A program made the translations under genes and the position numbers. Under the pieces are notes generated by a model. The model was not told the origin of the DNA. It saw only the letters and a program-made list of their open reading frames with translations, and ran no database searches. A stretch of DNA of 37,096 nt from Bacteroidales bacterium. GTDB lineage: Bacteria; Bacteroidota; Bacteroidia; Bacteroidales; JAGOPY01. The stretch spans positions 1 to 37,096 of the forward strand of contig JALNZD010000041.1 of assembly GCA_023229505.1 (NCBI GenBank), given 5' to 3'. Positions 25,801 through 34,592 of the stretch are shown piece after piece (within the stretch, counting starts at the first letter, position 1; each line of letters starts with the position of its first letter).

Positions 25801-28800
25801 TGGGATCATGCGTAAAATTGAATCGACCGACTTTGAGGCGACCAATGTTGAATATCTTGAGTTCTGGCTGATGGACCCGTTTAATTCAGATGCCGAACAG
25901 AATAATTCCGGCAAACTGTATATTAACCTTGGAGATATTTCAGAAGATATTTTAAAAGATTCCCGTAAATTCTTTGAAAATGGCCTCCCCACTTCAGAAC
26001 TGGTCACCAATGTGGATACGACTATTTGGGGAAGGGTCCCGACCACACAGAACCTGGTCGAATCGTTTGACAATAATATAGCATCAAGACCATTCCAGGA
26101 TGTTGGTTATGACGGGCTCAGGAATGAGGATGAATTATCATTTTTCGGCATTCCTTATATTGACAAAGTACAGCAAAAATACGGACCTGGTTCCCTGGCT
26201 TATTTAAATGCTTTACAGGATCCGTCAGGTGACGATTATCATTACTTCCGGGGTTCTATGGATTATGATCTTGATGACCGGTATTCCAGCATTCTCGAAA
26301 GATATAAAAAATATAACGGCCCCGATGGAAACTCTCCGACCGATGAACAAAATCCGGAAGATTACCCTACTTCAGCAACGGTCATACCTAACGTCGAAGA
26401 TCTTAACCGTGACAACACCCTGAGCGAAGCGGAAAGATATTTCCAGTACATGATCGAACTTGATCCCAATAAGATGAAAGTCGGTGAGAATTACATCACT
26501 GACATTCGCATAGCCAAAGGCATTCCCCTTGCAAACGGATCTACAGGTGAAGTTAACTGGTACCAGTTCAAGGTTCCTGTGGCACAGCCCAGCAGGGTAG
26601 TTGGAAATATCAGCGATTTTAAATCGATCCGCTTCCTGAGGATGTTTGTCAGGGGATTTGAGAACCCTATCGTGCTGCGTTTTGCCACATTGGAACTGGT
26701 AAGGGGCGAATGGAGGAGATATAAGGGGGACCTGCTTTCTTCCGGTGAATATATCCCCGATGATATTCAGAGCCAGACCACTTTTGATATTTTCAGCGTC
26801 AACATCGAAGAAAATGGCCGCAGGCAGCCGATTCCATACGTTATCCCTCCGGGTATCGAGCGGGAACAAAATATCGGGACCACTACACTGGTCAGGTTGA
26901 ACGAACAATCGATGGTGCTGAAGGTTTGTGACCTGCTGGACGGCGATGCAAAGGCAGCTTATAAAACCACCGACTTCGATTTCCGGCAGTATAAAAACCT
27001 TGAGATGTTTGTGCATGCTGAAAAATCGAGGGAAGAAGAGGAGTTGCAATATGGGGATCTGACCGTTTTTATCCGTATCGGTTCTGACTTCACAGAAAAC
27101 TTTTACGAGTATGAAGTTCCACTGACCTTCACACCATGGAATACTTCCGCAACCGACAGGGAAGCTATCTGGCCCGAGTCTAACAGGTTCAATATCGACC
27201 TTGAACGGCTGGTCCAGACAAAACTCGACCGCGATGTAGCTGCCCGGGAAGGTACCGGAAATGCTTCCGTCAATTTTCCTTATATCGAATACGATGGATT
27301 GAACAAGATCACCATCATGGGTGTGCCCGCCATCAGTGATGTCATGGCCATAATGGTCGGTATCAGGAACCCTAAAAAGCATTCCGTGGACAGTGAAGAT
27401 GACGGGCTTGAAAAGTGCGCCGAAATATGGATCAACGAGTTGCGCCTGACCGGGTTTAATGATAAGGCAGGTTGGGCAGGATTGCTGCGGGTTAATTCTC
27501 AGTTAGGAGATTTCGGGCAGTTGGTTTTTTCAGGGATGTACAGTTCGCCGAATTTCGGAAGCCTGGAGAAAAAAATTAACGATACCCAGCGTGAGTCAGT
27601 CTTCCAATGGGATGTGGCCACCGATCTGAACCTGGGAAAATTCCTCCCTGAAGAGACCGGAGTGAGGGTCCCGATGCACATCGACTATTCCCAGACCCGT
27701 TCGACTCCGGAATACGACCCGCTTAGCCCTGATCTGAAGTTGAAAGATGAATTGGATACCTACGAAAACAAGGTGGAGTCTGATTCGATCCGGAATATTG
27801 TCCAGGATTTCACCGACCGCTTCAACATCAACTTTATGAATGTCAGAAAAGATAGGGTCGGAGCTAAAAAGAAACCCCAGTTTTATGATGTCGAGAATTT
27901 CAGCGTGAGTTATGCCTATTCGTTGATCAATCAGAGAAATATCGACATTGAATATGATAAGAAAAAGACCCATAACGGGGGATTGGGATATAACTTCAAT
28001 ACCAATGCTAAAAACGTCAAGCCTTTTCAGAATATCGGCTTTATTGCTAATACAGCAGCACTGAAATTTATAAAGGACTTCAATTTCTATTACCTTCCCA
28101 AACAGTTCGGGTTCAGGACAGATATGTATAAAGAAGATACGGAGCGCAAGTTGAGGAACAAGAGCGCCGGTTTGATCCTTCTTCGCCCGACTTATTCCAA
28201 AAAATGGGACTGGAACCGGATTTACGACCTTAAATTTGACCTGGCTACCAGTTTGACCGTACAATACAGGGCTACAGCCAACTCATTTATCAGGGAGCCC
28301 GCCGGCTCATCTGATCCCAATTCGCCCTGGTATGACAAAGCCGGCGCAGATACGATTGATATTGGCAAACAGCTGACCCAGGGAGGCCTCCGGCGAAATT
28401 ACCAGCAATCTCTGGATATTACCTATAAAATACCTATTGACAAATTACCTTTGCTCGACTGGGTAACAGCCCAGGCTACCTACGGATCTATTTACAACTG
28501 GATGGCATCCCCCTTATCGGTGCAAAGCAGATTGGGAAATGTCATCGAGAACTCAAGGAATATCCAGCTAACCGGGAATGTTGACCTGACCAAATTATAT
28601 GGTAAGGTCGGCTACCTTAAAAATCTCAATCAATCCGGTACCCGGACTACGCCGAAAGGACGGTCCGGAACCGTTCCCCTGCCTATAGAGCCAGTTGAGA
28701 AAGACAGTCTCGATAAACCAAATTATTTCAAGATAGTCGCCGATGAATTCCTGAAGCTGCTGATGTCGGTAAAACGGGGAAGTGTCACCTATGCAGAAGG

Positions 28801-30127
28801 TGCCGGTACCATGCTGCCCGGGTTTTTACCCTCCCCGCAGGTACTGGGGGTCTATTGGCCAAGCAATGCGCCGGGTATCGGATTTGCTTTTGGAAGCCAG
28901 AAAGATATTCGTTACAAAGCAGTACAAAATGAGTGGTTAACCAGGGATACTTTGCTGAATCAGGCCTATGCGACAAAATACACTTCAAACCTGAGTGCGA
29001 GAGTATCGGTGGAACCTGTCCCTGGCTTTAAAATCGAGTTAAATGCCGACAGGACCTTCGCCCGGAACCATACCGAGTTTTTCCGTGCCGATTCCAATGG
29101 CTTTTTCCCCCCCGATCCTTCACCAAAAGATGCGGGCAGTTTCAGCATGTCATACATAACATGGGGCACCGCGTTTGGGGTAGATTATGATACTTCAATC
29201 TCTTCATCTTTTGAAAAAATGAAGGTTTATCGCTATGATATTGCCAACAGGCTTGCGGAAGATAATCCAAATTCTATCGGTTCAGTTTATGATTCAGTCA
29301 CCCAGCAATATTATCCGACCGGCTATGGACCTACCTCCCAGGATGTCCTTATACCGGCTTTCCTGGCTGCCTATACCAATCAAAACACCAGTAATGTTTA
29401 CCTGGGGTATTTCCCTAAAATTCCCTTACCCAACTGGAAGATAACTTATGATGGCCTGACAAAAATAAAATTGTTGGCAAAAGTCCTGAAATCTGCTATC
29501 CTGTCACATTCCTACCGATCGGTATATTCCATCAATTCATTCCAGTCAAACCTTTATTATGATGAAGTAAATGGCACAGCTTCTGAACTTTATCCGGCTT
29601 CCAATTCTTTCTTTCCGAAGTATGATCTGGCACAGGTCACTATCCAGGAGCAGTTTGCGCCATTGTTCGGACTTGACCTGACCTGGAATAACAGCCTGCT
29701 TACAAGGTTTGAATACAGGAAATCGAGGACATTGACATTCAGTATGATCAACAAGCAACTTACCGACCTGAATACTGATGAGATTATTGTTGGCCTGGGT
29801 TACCGGATTAAAGACGTAGCCTTTACCATCAGTTCTCTTGGCGGGGGTGGTCGAAAGTCACACATCAGCAGTGACCTGGATATAAAGATCGATTTTTCAA
29901 TCAGAAACAACCGCACCGTTCTGCGCCGTATTGACCAGGATATTGACCAGGTTTCATCGGGTCAAAAGGTCATCTCAATTAATACTTCAATCGATTATAT
30001 GCTCAGCAAAAGTGTGACACTCAGATTATTCTTTGATGAGATCATCAATAATCCAATTGTTGCCAATCAGTATGACAATTCTACAACCAAGGGCGGTATA
30101 TCCATTCGTTTTTCACTCGCCCAATAG
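22835..30127 (+). CDS. sprA: SprA, type IX secretion outer-membrane translocon
   Basis: This is a protein of about 2,430 residues, in the usual SprA size range. SprA forms a very large beta-barrel that exports type IX cargo and, in gliders, motility adhesins. Recognisable blocks include NPTYMTFDEYQQF, IPSIYIGGQVFDKIFGSN, IDIRPQGSAELTFG, MVYIDDFEGAKSTYDLRN and a beta-rich end. No ATG is near the start. TTG 22835 was chosen because AGGA lies at suitable spacing and it leaves a signal peptide (KNIFTFCLIFLMFLLSW); TTG 22805 in the same frame would add ten residues. It follows ruvA and precedes gcvH as I recall for other Bacteroidota. The sorting-domain protein at 10403 is a probable client. Confidence 0.95.
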   Translation: MRIILKNIFTFCLIFLMFLLSWKIPANVGSREINAQNLPWYSPPDTTKGGDTSVVLPFPPPRQDDYLLYMPEDTGGFYLRPPSNLSTEIEYDPESNQYYFRNKIGKLDYRNPTYMTFDEYQQFDLDRSIKQYWRERSMTSSSLARDGIIPSIYIGGQVFDKIFGSNTIDIRPQGSAELTFGVLSNKRDDPTLNVRQRKTTNFDFDMNIQMNVQAKIGDKIQFNTNFNTEFIFDFENKLKLNYEGKEDEIIKLIEAGNVSMPLSTTLITGTQSLFGFKAKLQFGKTTVTGLFSEQESQSNTVVVEDGAQTNKFLLKATDYEENKHFFVAHLFRESYDRALAELPIISSDVNITRIEVWVTNIGPAILQNRNLIAFQDLGENNRIYSPEIQPNPGIPYPANNSNDLLSHMDFNQLRSMSAVGPYLSGDPFGIGQSGYFTAGEDFEKIESARKLEASEYSLNTKLGFISLYSNLNSDQALAVAFQYTVIGVDSVFQVGEFSDQSANTANCLVVKLVKSSSLSTNVPMWDLMMKNVYSIGAYRVSRDRFIMNILYSGNQNGVPTGYFTEGPEEIKGLPLIQIFNLDNLDQLLNPPADGLFDFIDNAATQGGTMNSSNGRIYFTTIEPFGKSIRNKFGPEYEDLGKKYAFDTLYRATKTIAEQQTEKNKYFLEGFYTSESGAEIDLNAFNIPRGSVKVTAGGRVLTENVEYTVDYTLGRVRIINEGILNSGLPINITTENQANFNVLKKRLMGLRIDHQFSKDLRFGGTLMNLTERPLTQKVDYGNDPISNTILGLDGSYQGESRLITSIVDKIPGIDTKMPSKVNVDGEFASFIPGHSKAIGRSGMVYIDDFEGAKSTYDLRNIGTWFLASTPQGQPDLFPEANKNTREYGFNRAKVAWYTIDPLFYDRNNNLRPTNITRDELAKHPVREVLETEVFPNKEIPNGIPTNIPVFNLSFYPTERGPYNYDINEVSGISGGIDANGALINPDSRWGGIMRKIESTDFEATNVEYLEFWLMDPFNSDAEQNNSGKLYINLGDISEDILKDSRKFFENGLPTSELVTNVDTTIWGRVPTTQNLVESFDNNIASRPFQDVGYDGLRNEDELSFFGIPYIDKVQQKYGPGSLAYLNALQDPSGDDYHYFRGSMDYDLDDRYSSILERYKKYNGPDGNSPTDEQNPEDYPTSATVIPNVEDLNRDNTLSEAERYFQYMIELDPNKMKVGENYITDIRIAKGIPLANGSTGEVNWYQFKVPVAQPSRVVGNISDFKSIRFLRMFVRGFENPIVLRFATLELVRGEWRRYKGDLLSSGEYIPDDIQSQTTFDIFSVNIEENGRRQPIPYVIPPGIEREQNIGTTTLVRLNEQSMVLKVCDLLDGDAKAAYKTTDFDFRQYKNLEMFVHAEKSREEEELQYGDLTVFIRIGSDFTENFYEYEVPLTFTPWNTSATDREAIWPESNRFNIDLERLVQTKLDRDVAAREGTGNASVNFPYIEYDGLNKITIMGVPAISDVMAIMVGIRNPKKHSVDSEDDGLEKCAEIWINELRLTGFNDKAGWAGLLRVNSQLGDFGQLVFSGMYSSPNFGSLEKKINDTQRESVFQWDVATDLNLGKFLPEETGVRVPMHIDYSQTRSTPEYDPLSPDLKLKDELDTYENKVESDSIRNIVQDFTDRFNINFMNVRKDRVGAKKKPQFYDVENFSVSYAYSLINQRNIDIEYDKKKTHNGGLGYNFNTNAKNVKPFQNIGFIANTAALKFIKDFNFYYLPKQFGFRTDMYKEDTERKLRNKSAGLILLRPTYSKKWDWNRIYDLKFDLATSLTVQYRATANSFIREPAGSSDPNSPWYDKAGADTIDIGKQLTQGGLRRNYQQSLDITYKIPIDKLPLLDWVTAQATYGSIYNWMASPLSVQSRLGNVIENSRNIQLTGNVDLTKLYGKVGYLKNLNQSGTRTTPKGRSGTVPLPIEPVEKDSLDKPNYFKIVADEFLKLLMSVKRGSVTYAEGAGTMLPGFLPSPQVLGVYWPSNAPGIGFAFGSQKDIRYKAVQNEWLTRDTLLNQAYATKYTSNLSARVSVEPVPGFKIELNADRTFARNHTEFFRADSNGFFPPDPSPKDAGSFSMSYITWGTAFGVDYDTSISSSFEKMKVYRYDIANRLAEDNPNSIGSVYDSVTQQYYPTGYGPTSQDVLIPAFLAAYTNQNTSNVYLGYFPKIPLPNWKITYDGLTKIKLLAKVLKSAILSHSYRSVYSINSFQSNLYYDEVNGTASELYPASNSFFPKYDLAQVTIQEQFAPLFGLDLTWNNSLLTRFEYRKSRTLTFSMINKQLTDLNTDEIIVGLGYRIKDVAFTISSLGGGGRKSHISSDLDIKIDFSIRNNRTVLRRIDQDIDQVSSGQKVISINTSIDYMLSKSVTLRLFFDEIINNPIVANQYDNSTTKGGISIRFSLAQ

Positions 30128-30199
30128 TTTGAAAGCGTATTTTCGAGATTGGAACGATTCTAAAATGATAAGTGTGTGATAACATTTTGTAAAATCTAT

Positions 30200-30207
30200 T
30201 AAATTTG
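30200..30207 (+). promoter_or_regulatory. -7 box TAAATTTG for gcvH
   Basis: TAAATTTG fits TAnnTTTG and lies 28 bp before the gcvH ATG. A TTTTG at 30185-30189 is too close to be the -33 element. Confidence 0.5.
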
Positions 30208-30235
30208 GCGCATTAATTACATTAAGAACATCATT

Positions 30236-30616
30236 ATGAATATTCCCGGAAATTTAAGGTACACCAAGGATCATGAATGGTTGAGCATTAAAGGGGAAAC
30301 CGCATTGGTCGGCATTACTGATTTTGCACAGAATGAGTTAGGTGATATCGTTTTTATTGAGGTTGAAACCATTGGGGAAAATCTTGATAAGGAAGAAACT
30401 TTTGGAACAATCGAAGCCGTGAAGACAGTTTCTGATATGTTTATGCCGGTATCCGGTGAAGTGATCGGGCTCAATGAATTGCTGACCGAAAAACCGGAGA
30501 AAGTCAACCAGGACCCATACGGTGATGGATGGATCATAAAGATCAGGGTGACGAATCCCTCGCAGATTGATGAGTTGCTGGATGCAGCCCAGTATAGGGA
30601 ACTGGTAGGAGCCTGA
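30236..30616 (+). CDS. gcvH: Glycine cleavage system H protein
   Basis: This 126-residue protein carries the lipoyl group that shuttles the aminomethyl unit between the P, T and L proteins. The lipoyl site is in ETFGTIEAVKTVSDMFMPVS with K63. N-terminal RYTKDHEWL and the VGITDFAQNELGDIVF strand are typical. The other glycine cleavage genes are not nearby, which is usual when gcvH sits by sprA. Confidence 0.96.
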   Translation: MNIPGNLRYTKDHEWLSIKGETALVGITDFAQNELGDIVFIEVETIGENLDKEETFGTIEAVKTVSDMFMPVSGEVIGLNELLTEKPEKVNQDPYGDGWIIKIRVTNPSQIDELLDAAQYRELVGA

Positions 30617-30765
30617 AAATAATATATTTACCCGGTGCGCGGCCTGCTGTCCTTTCGGTTGGCTTTATGCATTAGTGATGCTTTTTTTAACCGGAGGAAA
30701 TGTGCAAGTTGGTATAATATTTGAAGGATTTATATAAATATTACACCGGCAAAAGAAAAAAATAG

Positions 30766-30773
30766 TAACTTAG
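30766..30773 (+). promoter_or_regulatory. Possible -7 box TAACTTAG for tonB-family gene
   Basis: TAACTTAG differs from TAnnTTTG at one position and is 39 bp before the ATG at 30813. Confidence 0.35.
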
Positions 30774-30812
30774 CAACTTGATTCCGTTCTCTCACTTTAT
30801 AATAAATTGGCT

Positions 30813-31496
30813 ATGGAAGAAAAAAAATCACCAAAAGCTGATCTGGAAAACAAAAGGTTCATTTTCAGGCAGATTGGCCTTGTTATCGGATTGGCCCTCA
30901 TGCTTGTGGCTTTCGAATGGAAAACTTATGAGAAAATTGTTGTAGAGGTAACCTCCAGGCAGGTAGAAAATGTTTCAGAGGATCTTATTCCCATTACCGA
31001 ACAAAAAGTTAAACCCCCACCACCTGCACCTACTAAACAGGTGGTTAAGATCAATATTGTCGATGATAATATTACGGTAGATGATGATATTAACATTGAC
31101 GTGGAAGCCGATCAAAATACGGAAGTGGAGGCATATGTTGCTCCGGTGAAATCAGAAGAAGAAGAATCCGCTGAGGAAGTACAGATTTTCATGGTTGTGG
31201 AATCCATGCCCGTGTTCCCCGGAGGTGAGGCAGCCTTATACAAATACCTCAATGAGAATTGCAAATATCCGCAAATGGCTAAAGAGAGCGGCATCCAGGG
31301 AAGAGTGTTCGTTACTTTCGTTGTCGAGAGGGATGGTTCTGTTACAGATGTGAGAGTGCTCAGAGGTATCGGCGGTGGATGTGATGAAGAAGCTGTTCGC
31401 GTGGTCCAGAGCATGGCCAGATGGACACCCGGCAAACAACGTGGTAAAGCTGTCCGTGTCCAGTATAATCTTCCGGTAAAATTTACCTTGCAATAA
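30813..31496 (+). CDS. TonB-family energy transducer
   Basis: This 227-residue protein has the TonB layout: cytoplasmic start, one membrane helix (about 20-36, IGLVIGLALMLVAFEW), a Pro-rich spacer with KPPPPAPTK, an acidic Asp/Glu linker (VDDNITVDDDINIDV), and a C-terminal TonB domain (about 135-227) with FPGGEAALYKYL, YPQMAKESGIQGRVFVTFVV and GKAVRVQYNLPVKFTLQ. It would pass energy from an ExbBD complex to outer-membrane receptors; exbBD is not in the window. The upstream TTG 30807 adds two residues only. A strong terminator follows. Confidence 0.9.
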   Translation: MEEKKSPKADLENKRFIFRQIGLVIGLALMLVAFEWKTYEKIVVEVTSRQVENVSEDLIPITEQKVKPPPPAPTKQVVKINIVDDNITVDDDINIDVEADQNTEVEAYVAPVKSEEEESAEEVQIFMVVESMPVFPGGEAALYKYLNENCKYPQMAKESGIQGRVFVTFVVERDGSVTDVRVLRGIGGGCDEEAVRVVQSMARWTPGKQRGKAVRVQYNLPVKFTLQ

Positions 31497-31515
31497 AATG
31501 CTGTAAAATATTCTT

Positions 31516-31551
31516 AAAAAAAGGCTGTCTGTTTCAGGATGGCCTTTTTTT
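31516..31551 (+). terminator. Rho-independent terminator after tonB-family gene
   Basis: Arms AAAAAAAGGC (31516-31525) and GCCTTTTTTT (31542-31551) pair perfectly, with a 16-base loop and a run of T. Confidence 0.8.
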
Positions 31552-31635
31552 GGTTATTGGTTATTGGTTAATTGTTAATGGTCATTAAGTGCATTATTTT
31601 AAACTGCCTACTGTCAACTGTCAACTGCCTACTTG
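31552..31635. repeat. GGTTATT and ACTGTCA intergenic tracts
   Basis: GGTTATTGGTTATTGGTTAA begins the tract and it ends in ACTGTCAACTGTCAACTGCC. The same two unit types appear in other gaps of this window. Confidence 0.6.
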
Positions 31636-31643
31636 TTATTAGT

Positions 31644-31651
31644 TATATTTG
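31644..31651 (+). promoter_or_regulatory. -7 box TATATTTG for amidohydrolase
   Basis: TATATTTG fits TAnnTTTG and lies 16 bp before the ATG, so the leader would be only about 10 bases. Confidence 0.5.
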
Positions 31652-31667
31652 TTGCTTTATTTGAATA

Positions 31668-32858
31668 ATGCCGAACCTGAAAAATAGGATCAAACGATTA
31701 GCCGGGGGATACCTGAAGGAGGTTACCTTTATCCGAAGGCATCTGCATGCGTACCCGGAATTATCTTCCCAGGAAATCTTAACAGCAGCTTTCATTTCAA
31801 AGCGACTTTCCGATTGGGGGATCGAACACCAGACAGGTATTGCCGGACATGGAATCGTCGGGCTTATACGTGGCAGCAAACCCGGCAACAAGGTGATCGC
31901 CCTCAGGGCTGATATGGATGCATTGCCTATACGGGAAAACAACAAAGTTCCTTATGTTTCTGCAAATCCCGGCGTTATGCATGCCTGCGGCCATGATGTG
32001 CATATGGCGTCGCTTCTTGGAACAGCCTGGATATTAAAATCCCTTGAAAGTGAGATCAGCGGGACGGTCAAACTCATTTTCCAGCCTTCTGAGGAGAAAT
32101 ATCCCGGAGGTGCCCTGCCTATGATAAAGGCTGGTGTCCTGGAAAATCCCAGGCCTGACTTCATTATCGGCCAGCATGTTTACCCTGAACTGGAAGCCGG
32201 GAAAATAGGCCTGAGAAGCGGAAACTACATGGCTTCAACCGATGAGGTCCACCTGACTGTCATAGGAAAAGGTGGGCATGCCGCCATCCCGAACAAAGTC
32301 ATCGACCCTGTCGTTATCACTGCCCATATCATCCTTGCATTGCAACAGATCGTCAGCAGGAATGCACAACCAACCACGCCGTCAGTATTGTCGTTTGGCC
32401 GCATAATCGCCGACGGCCAGGCGAATATTATTCCCGATGAAGTCAAGGTTTCCGGCACCATGCGAACTTTCGACGAGGAATGGCGCATGACCATGCAGGA
32501 GAAGATCTCCACGATCTCAACGTCCATAGCACAAGGAATGGGAGGCCGGTGTGAGGTTTCTGTCATTAAAGGATATCCGTTTGTTTACAACGATCCAGGG
32601 GTCACAGAAAAAGTTAAGGGATATGCCGAAGACTATTTAGGAAAAGAAAATGTTGAAGAGCTTGATATGCGCATGACCGCGGAAGACTTTTCTTATTTTG
32701 CACAGGAAATCCCCGGGTGTTTTTACCGTCTTGGTGTGATGAACCAAGCCCGAGGGATTACATCCAATCTCCACACATCAACTTTCGATGTTGATGAATC
32801 GAGCCTTGAGACAGGCATGGGGCTGATGTCCTGGATAGTTGCAAAAGAATTGCTGTAG
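31668..32858 (+). CDS. M20-family metallo-amidohydrolase
   Basis: This 396-residue protein belongs to the M20D amidohydrolases (N-acyl amino acid or hippurate hydrolase type). Key pieces are RRHLHAYPELSSQE (23-36), ALRADMDALPI (78-88), the metal site HACGHDVHMA (C107, H109), IFQPSEE with the catalytic glutamate near 142, IGQHVYP near 176, and the C-terminal NLHTSTFDVDE. The substrate cannot be told; peptide or amino-acid conjugate deacylation is likely. No signal peptide, so cytoplasmic. Confidence 0.9.
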   Translation: MPNLKNRIKRLAGGYLKEVTFIRRHLHAYPELSSQEILTAAFISKRLSDWGIEHQTGIAGHGIVGLIRGSKPGNKVIALRADMDALPIRENNKVPYVSANPGVMHACGHDVHMASLLGTAWILKSLESEISGTVKLIFQPSEEKYPGGALPMIKAGVLENPRPDFIIGQHVYPELEAGKIGLRSGNYMASTDEVHLTVIGKGGHAAIPNKVIDPVVITAHIILALQQIVSRNAQPTTPSVLSFGRIIADGQANIIPDEVKVSGTMRTFDEEWRMTMQEKISTISTSIAQGMGGRCEVSVIKGYPFVYNDPGVTEKVKGYAEDYLGKENVEELDMRMTAEDFSYFAQEIPGCFYRLGVMNQARGITSNLHTSTFDVDESSLETGMGLMSWIVAKELL

Positions 32859-32881
32859 TTTCGGATTAAGTGTTATTTTTG
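32850..32881 (+). promoter_or_regulatory. -33/-7 promoter for small outer-membrane protein
   Basis: TTG (32850-32852) and TATTTTTG (32874-32881) are 21 bp apart, the best -33/-7 pair in the window. The -33 part lies in the last codons of the amidohydrolase gene. The ATG is at 32923. Confidence 0.6.
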
Positions 32882-32922
32882 TTAAAAATTTAATATTAAG
32901 ATCTAATTTAAATCTATAAACT

Positions 32923-33492
32923 ATGAAAAAGTTAATGTTGATTTTGGCAATGATCGTATTGACGGGAATGACAGGTTTTACACAAGTTTTTGAAAAAGGG
33001 TCCCAAGCAATTAACCTGGGTATTGGTCTTTTGAACACAGGTTATTCCGGTGGTTATTACTCTGGTTTTTTCCCTTCCGTTTCAGGATCCTATGAATATG
33101 GGATCGTTGAAATTCCGATGGGCTCCAAGCTTACCGGTGTTGTTAGTGCCGGGGGATATTTGGGGTGGAGCACTTCCAAGTATGCCTATAACTGGGATAA
33201 TATTTATTACCGCTATAACACCTTCATTATTGCAGTCCGGGGCAATTATCATTTTATCTTTCATGAAAAGCTGGATCCTTATGCCGGTATCTGGTTTGGT
33301 GCCAAAATAAGAACCGGCGGATGGCATGGTGAAGGAAGCCACCCGGACAATTGGCATTCTGCCAGTTCGGGCGCAACAGGAGGAGCTTATTTAGGTGCAA
33401 GATGGTATTTCAACGACAAAATTGCCGTTTATGCCGAACTGGGTTACCTGATATCGTTTTTCAATGTCGGCGTTACTTTTAAAATAAAATAA
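32923..33492 (+). CDS. Small outer-membrane beta-barrel-like protein
   Basis: This 189-residue protein has a clear signal peptide (MKKLMLILAMIVLTGMTGFT, cleaved near residue 20). The rest is aromatic- and Gly-rich with alternating strands (SVSGSYEYGIVEIPMG, FIIAVRGNYHFIF, GGAYLGARWYFND) and ends with a hydrophobic strand NVGVTFKIK, as in small outer-membrane barrels. No specific family is recognised. It has its own promoter and a terminator right after it, so it is a single-gene unit. Confidence 0.75.
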   Translation: MKKLMLILAMIVLTGMTGFTQVFEKGSQAINLGIGLLNTGYSGGYYSGFFPSVSGSYEYGIVEIPMGSKLTGVVSAGGYLGWSTSKYAYNWDNIYYRYNTFIIAVRGNYHFIFHEKLDPYAGIWFGAKIRTGGWHGEGSHPDNWHSASSGATGGAYLGARWYFNDKIAVYAELGYLISFFNVGVTFKIK

Positions 33493-33519
33493 ATCTTATT
33501 CAGAAGTTAAAAATTTCAC

Positions 33520-33544
33520 AAAGGGGGGTCGATGTCCCCTTTTT
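33520..33544 (+). terminator. Rho-independent terminator after outer-membrane gene
   Basis: AAAGGGG and CCCCTTT arms with a short loop are followed by more T. It ends 11 bp before the mtnA ATG, so mtnA must start inside or past it. Confidence 0.7.
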
Positions 33545-33554
33545 CTATTCAGTG

Positions 33555-34592
33555 ATGAAAGTAAACGGCAAAGATTACCGCACGGTTTGGATGGAAGGCA
33601 GCTCGGTCTTCACGATAGAGCAGAACCTGCTTCCATTTGAGTTCAGGATCTTCGTATCCGGGAGTTATACTGAGACCTGCCGCGCTATCCGTACCATGAT
33701 CATCAGGGGTGCCGGCGCCATTGGCGCCGCAGCTGGTTATGCCATGGCGCAGGCCTGCCTGGAAGCACCCGCAGGCCGGGAGGAGTCTTTCCTTTTCAAC
33801 GCACGCCGGGAAATCGAATCTACCCGGCCGACTGCCCGGAACCTGTTTTATGCTGTCGAAAGGGTTTTTGAAGCAGCGAAAGTATCGGCGGAACAGGCTA
33901 TTACAGAAGCACAGGCCATTGCCGACGAGGATGCCATGGCTTCGCAAAAAATCGGGGAATTCGGGAAAGAGCTGATCCGCGATGGTTATGGCATTGCCAC
34001 CCATTGCAATGCCGGCTGGCTTGCCTTCGTGGACTATGGTACGGCCTTGTCGCCCATTTATATGAGCCACAAGGAAGGTAAAAATATCTTTATCTATGTG
34101 GATGAAACACGACCACGCGGCCAGGGAGCCCGGCTTACGGCCTGGGAACTGCATAACGCCGGCATACCTCACGCCATTATCCCTGATAATGCTACAGCCT
34201 GGTATATGTCGCAGGGAAAGATTAACCTTATGATCGTCGGCGCCGACCGTATCGCTGCCAACGGCGATACAGCCAATAAGATCGGCACCCTGGAGAAAGC
34301 TATTGCTGCAAAATATTACAACATACCATTTTATGTTGCGGCACCCACTTCCACCATCGACTTCAATTGCCCCGATAGCAGCGATATCGTCATTGAAGAA
34401 AGAAGCCAGGATGAGGTTCTTTATCAGGATGGAATGACGAAGGAAGGTATAAAGGAAAGGATTTTGGTTTGTTCGCCTGGCTCAGGAGCATTAAATCCGG
34501 CGTTCGATATTACGCCTGTAGAGCTTATAACCGCCTTTATCACGGAAAAGGGCATTGTTAGATCGAATGACCTGTCATTGGTGATTGGTTAG
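33555..34592 (+). CDS. mtnA: S-methyl-5-thioribose-1-phosphate isomerase
   Basis: This 345-residue protein converts methylthioribose-1-phosphate to the ribulose form in methionine salvage. It has RGAGAIGAAAGYAMA (51-65; usual RGAPAIG with G for P), the catalytic C151 in THCNAGWLA, ETRPRGQGARLT, and catalytic D231 in GADRIAANGDTANKIGT. Length is normal. A GTG directly before the ATG is possible as start. Other methionine salvage genes are not in the window. Confidence 0.92.
   Translation: MKVNGKDYRTVWMEGSSVFTIEQNLLPFEFRIFVSGSYTETCRAIRTMIIRGAGAIGAAAGYAMAQACLEAPAGREESFLFNARREIESTRPTARNLFYAVERVFEAAKVSAEQAITEAQAIADEDAMASQKIGEFGKELIRDGYGIATHCNAGWLAFVDYGTALSPIYMSHKEGKNIFIYVDETRPRGQGARLTAWELHNAGIPHAIIPDNATAWYMSQGKINLMIVGADRIAANGDTANKIGTLEKAIAAKYYNIPFYVAAPTSTIDFNCPDSSDIVIEERSQDEVLYQDGMTKEGIKERILVCSPGSGALNPAFDITPVELITAFITEKGIVRSNDLSLVIG

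Noticed and set aside
22914..29758. Several open frames on both strands inside sprA
   Set aside because: They follow the codon pattern of sprA in shifted frames and lack their own starts, ribosome sites or families.
30128..30235. Glycine riboswitch before gcvH
   Set aside because: The gap is about 100 bp, A+T-rich, and lacks the conserved stems I would expect.
30617..30806. Possible vanZ gene or remnant after gcvH
   Set aside because: I recall vanZ near gcvH in some relatives, but the reading frames here are broken by stops and show no clear VanZ block.
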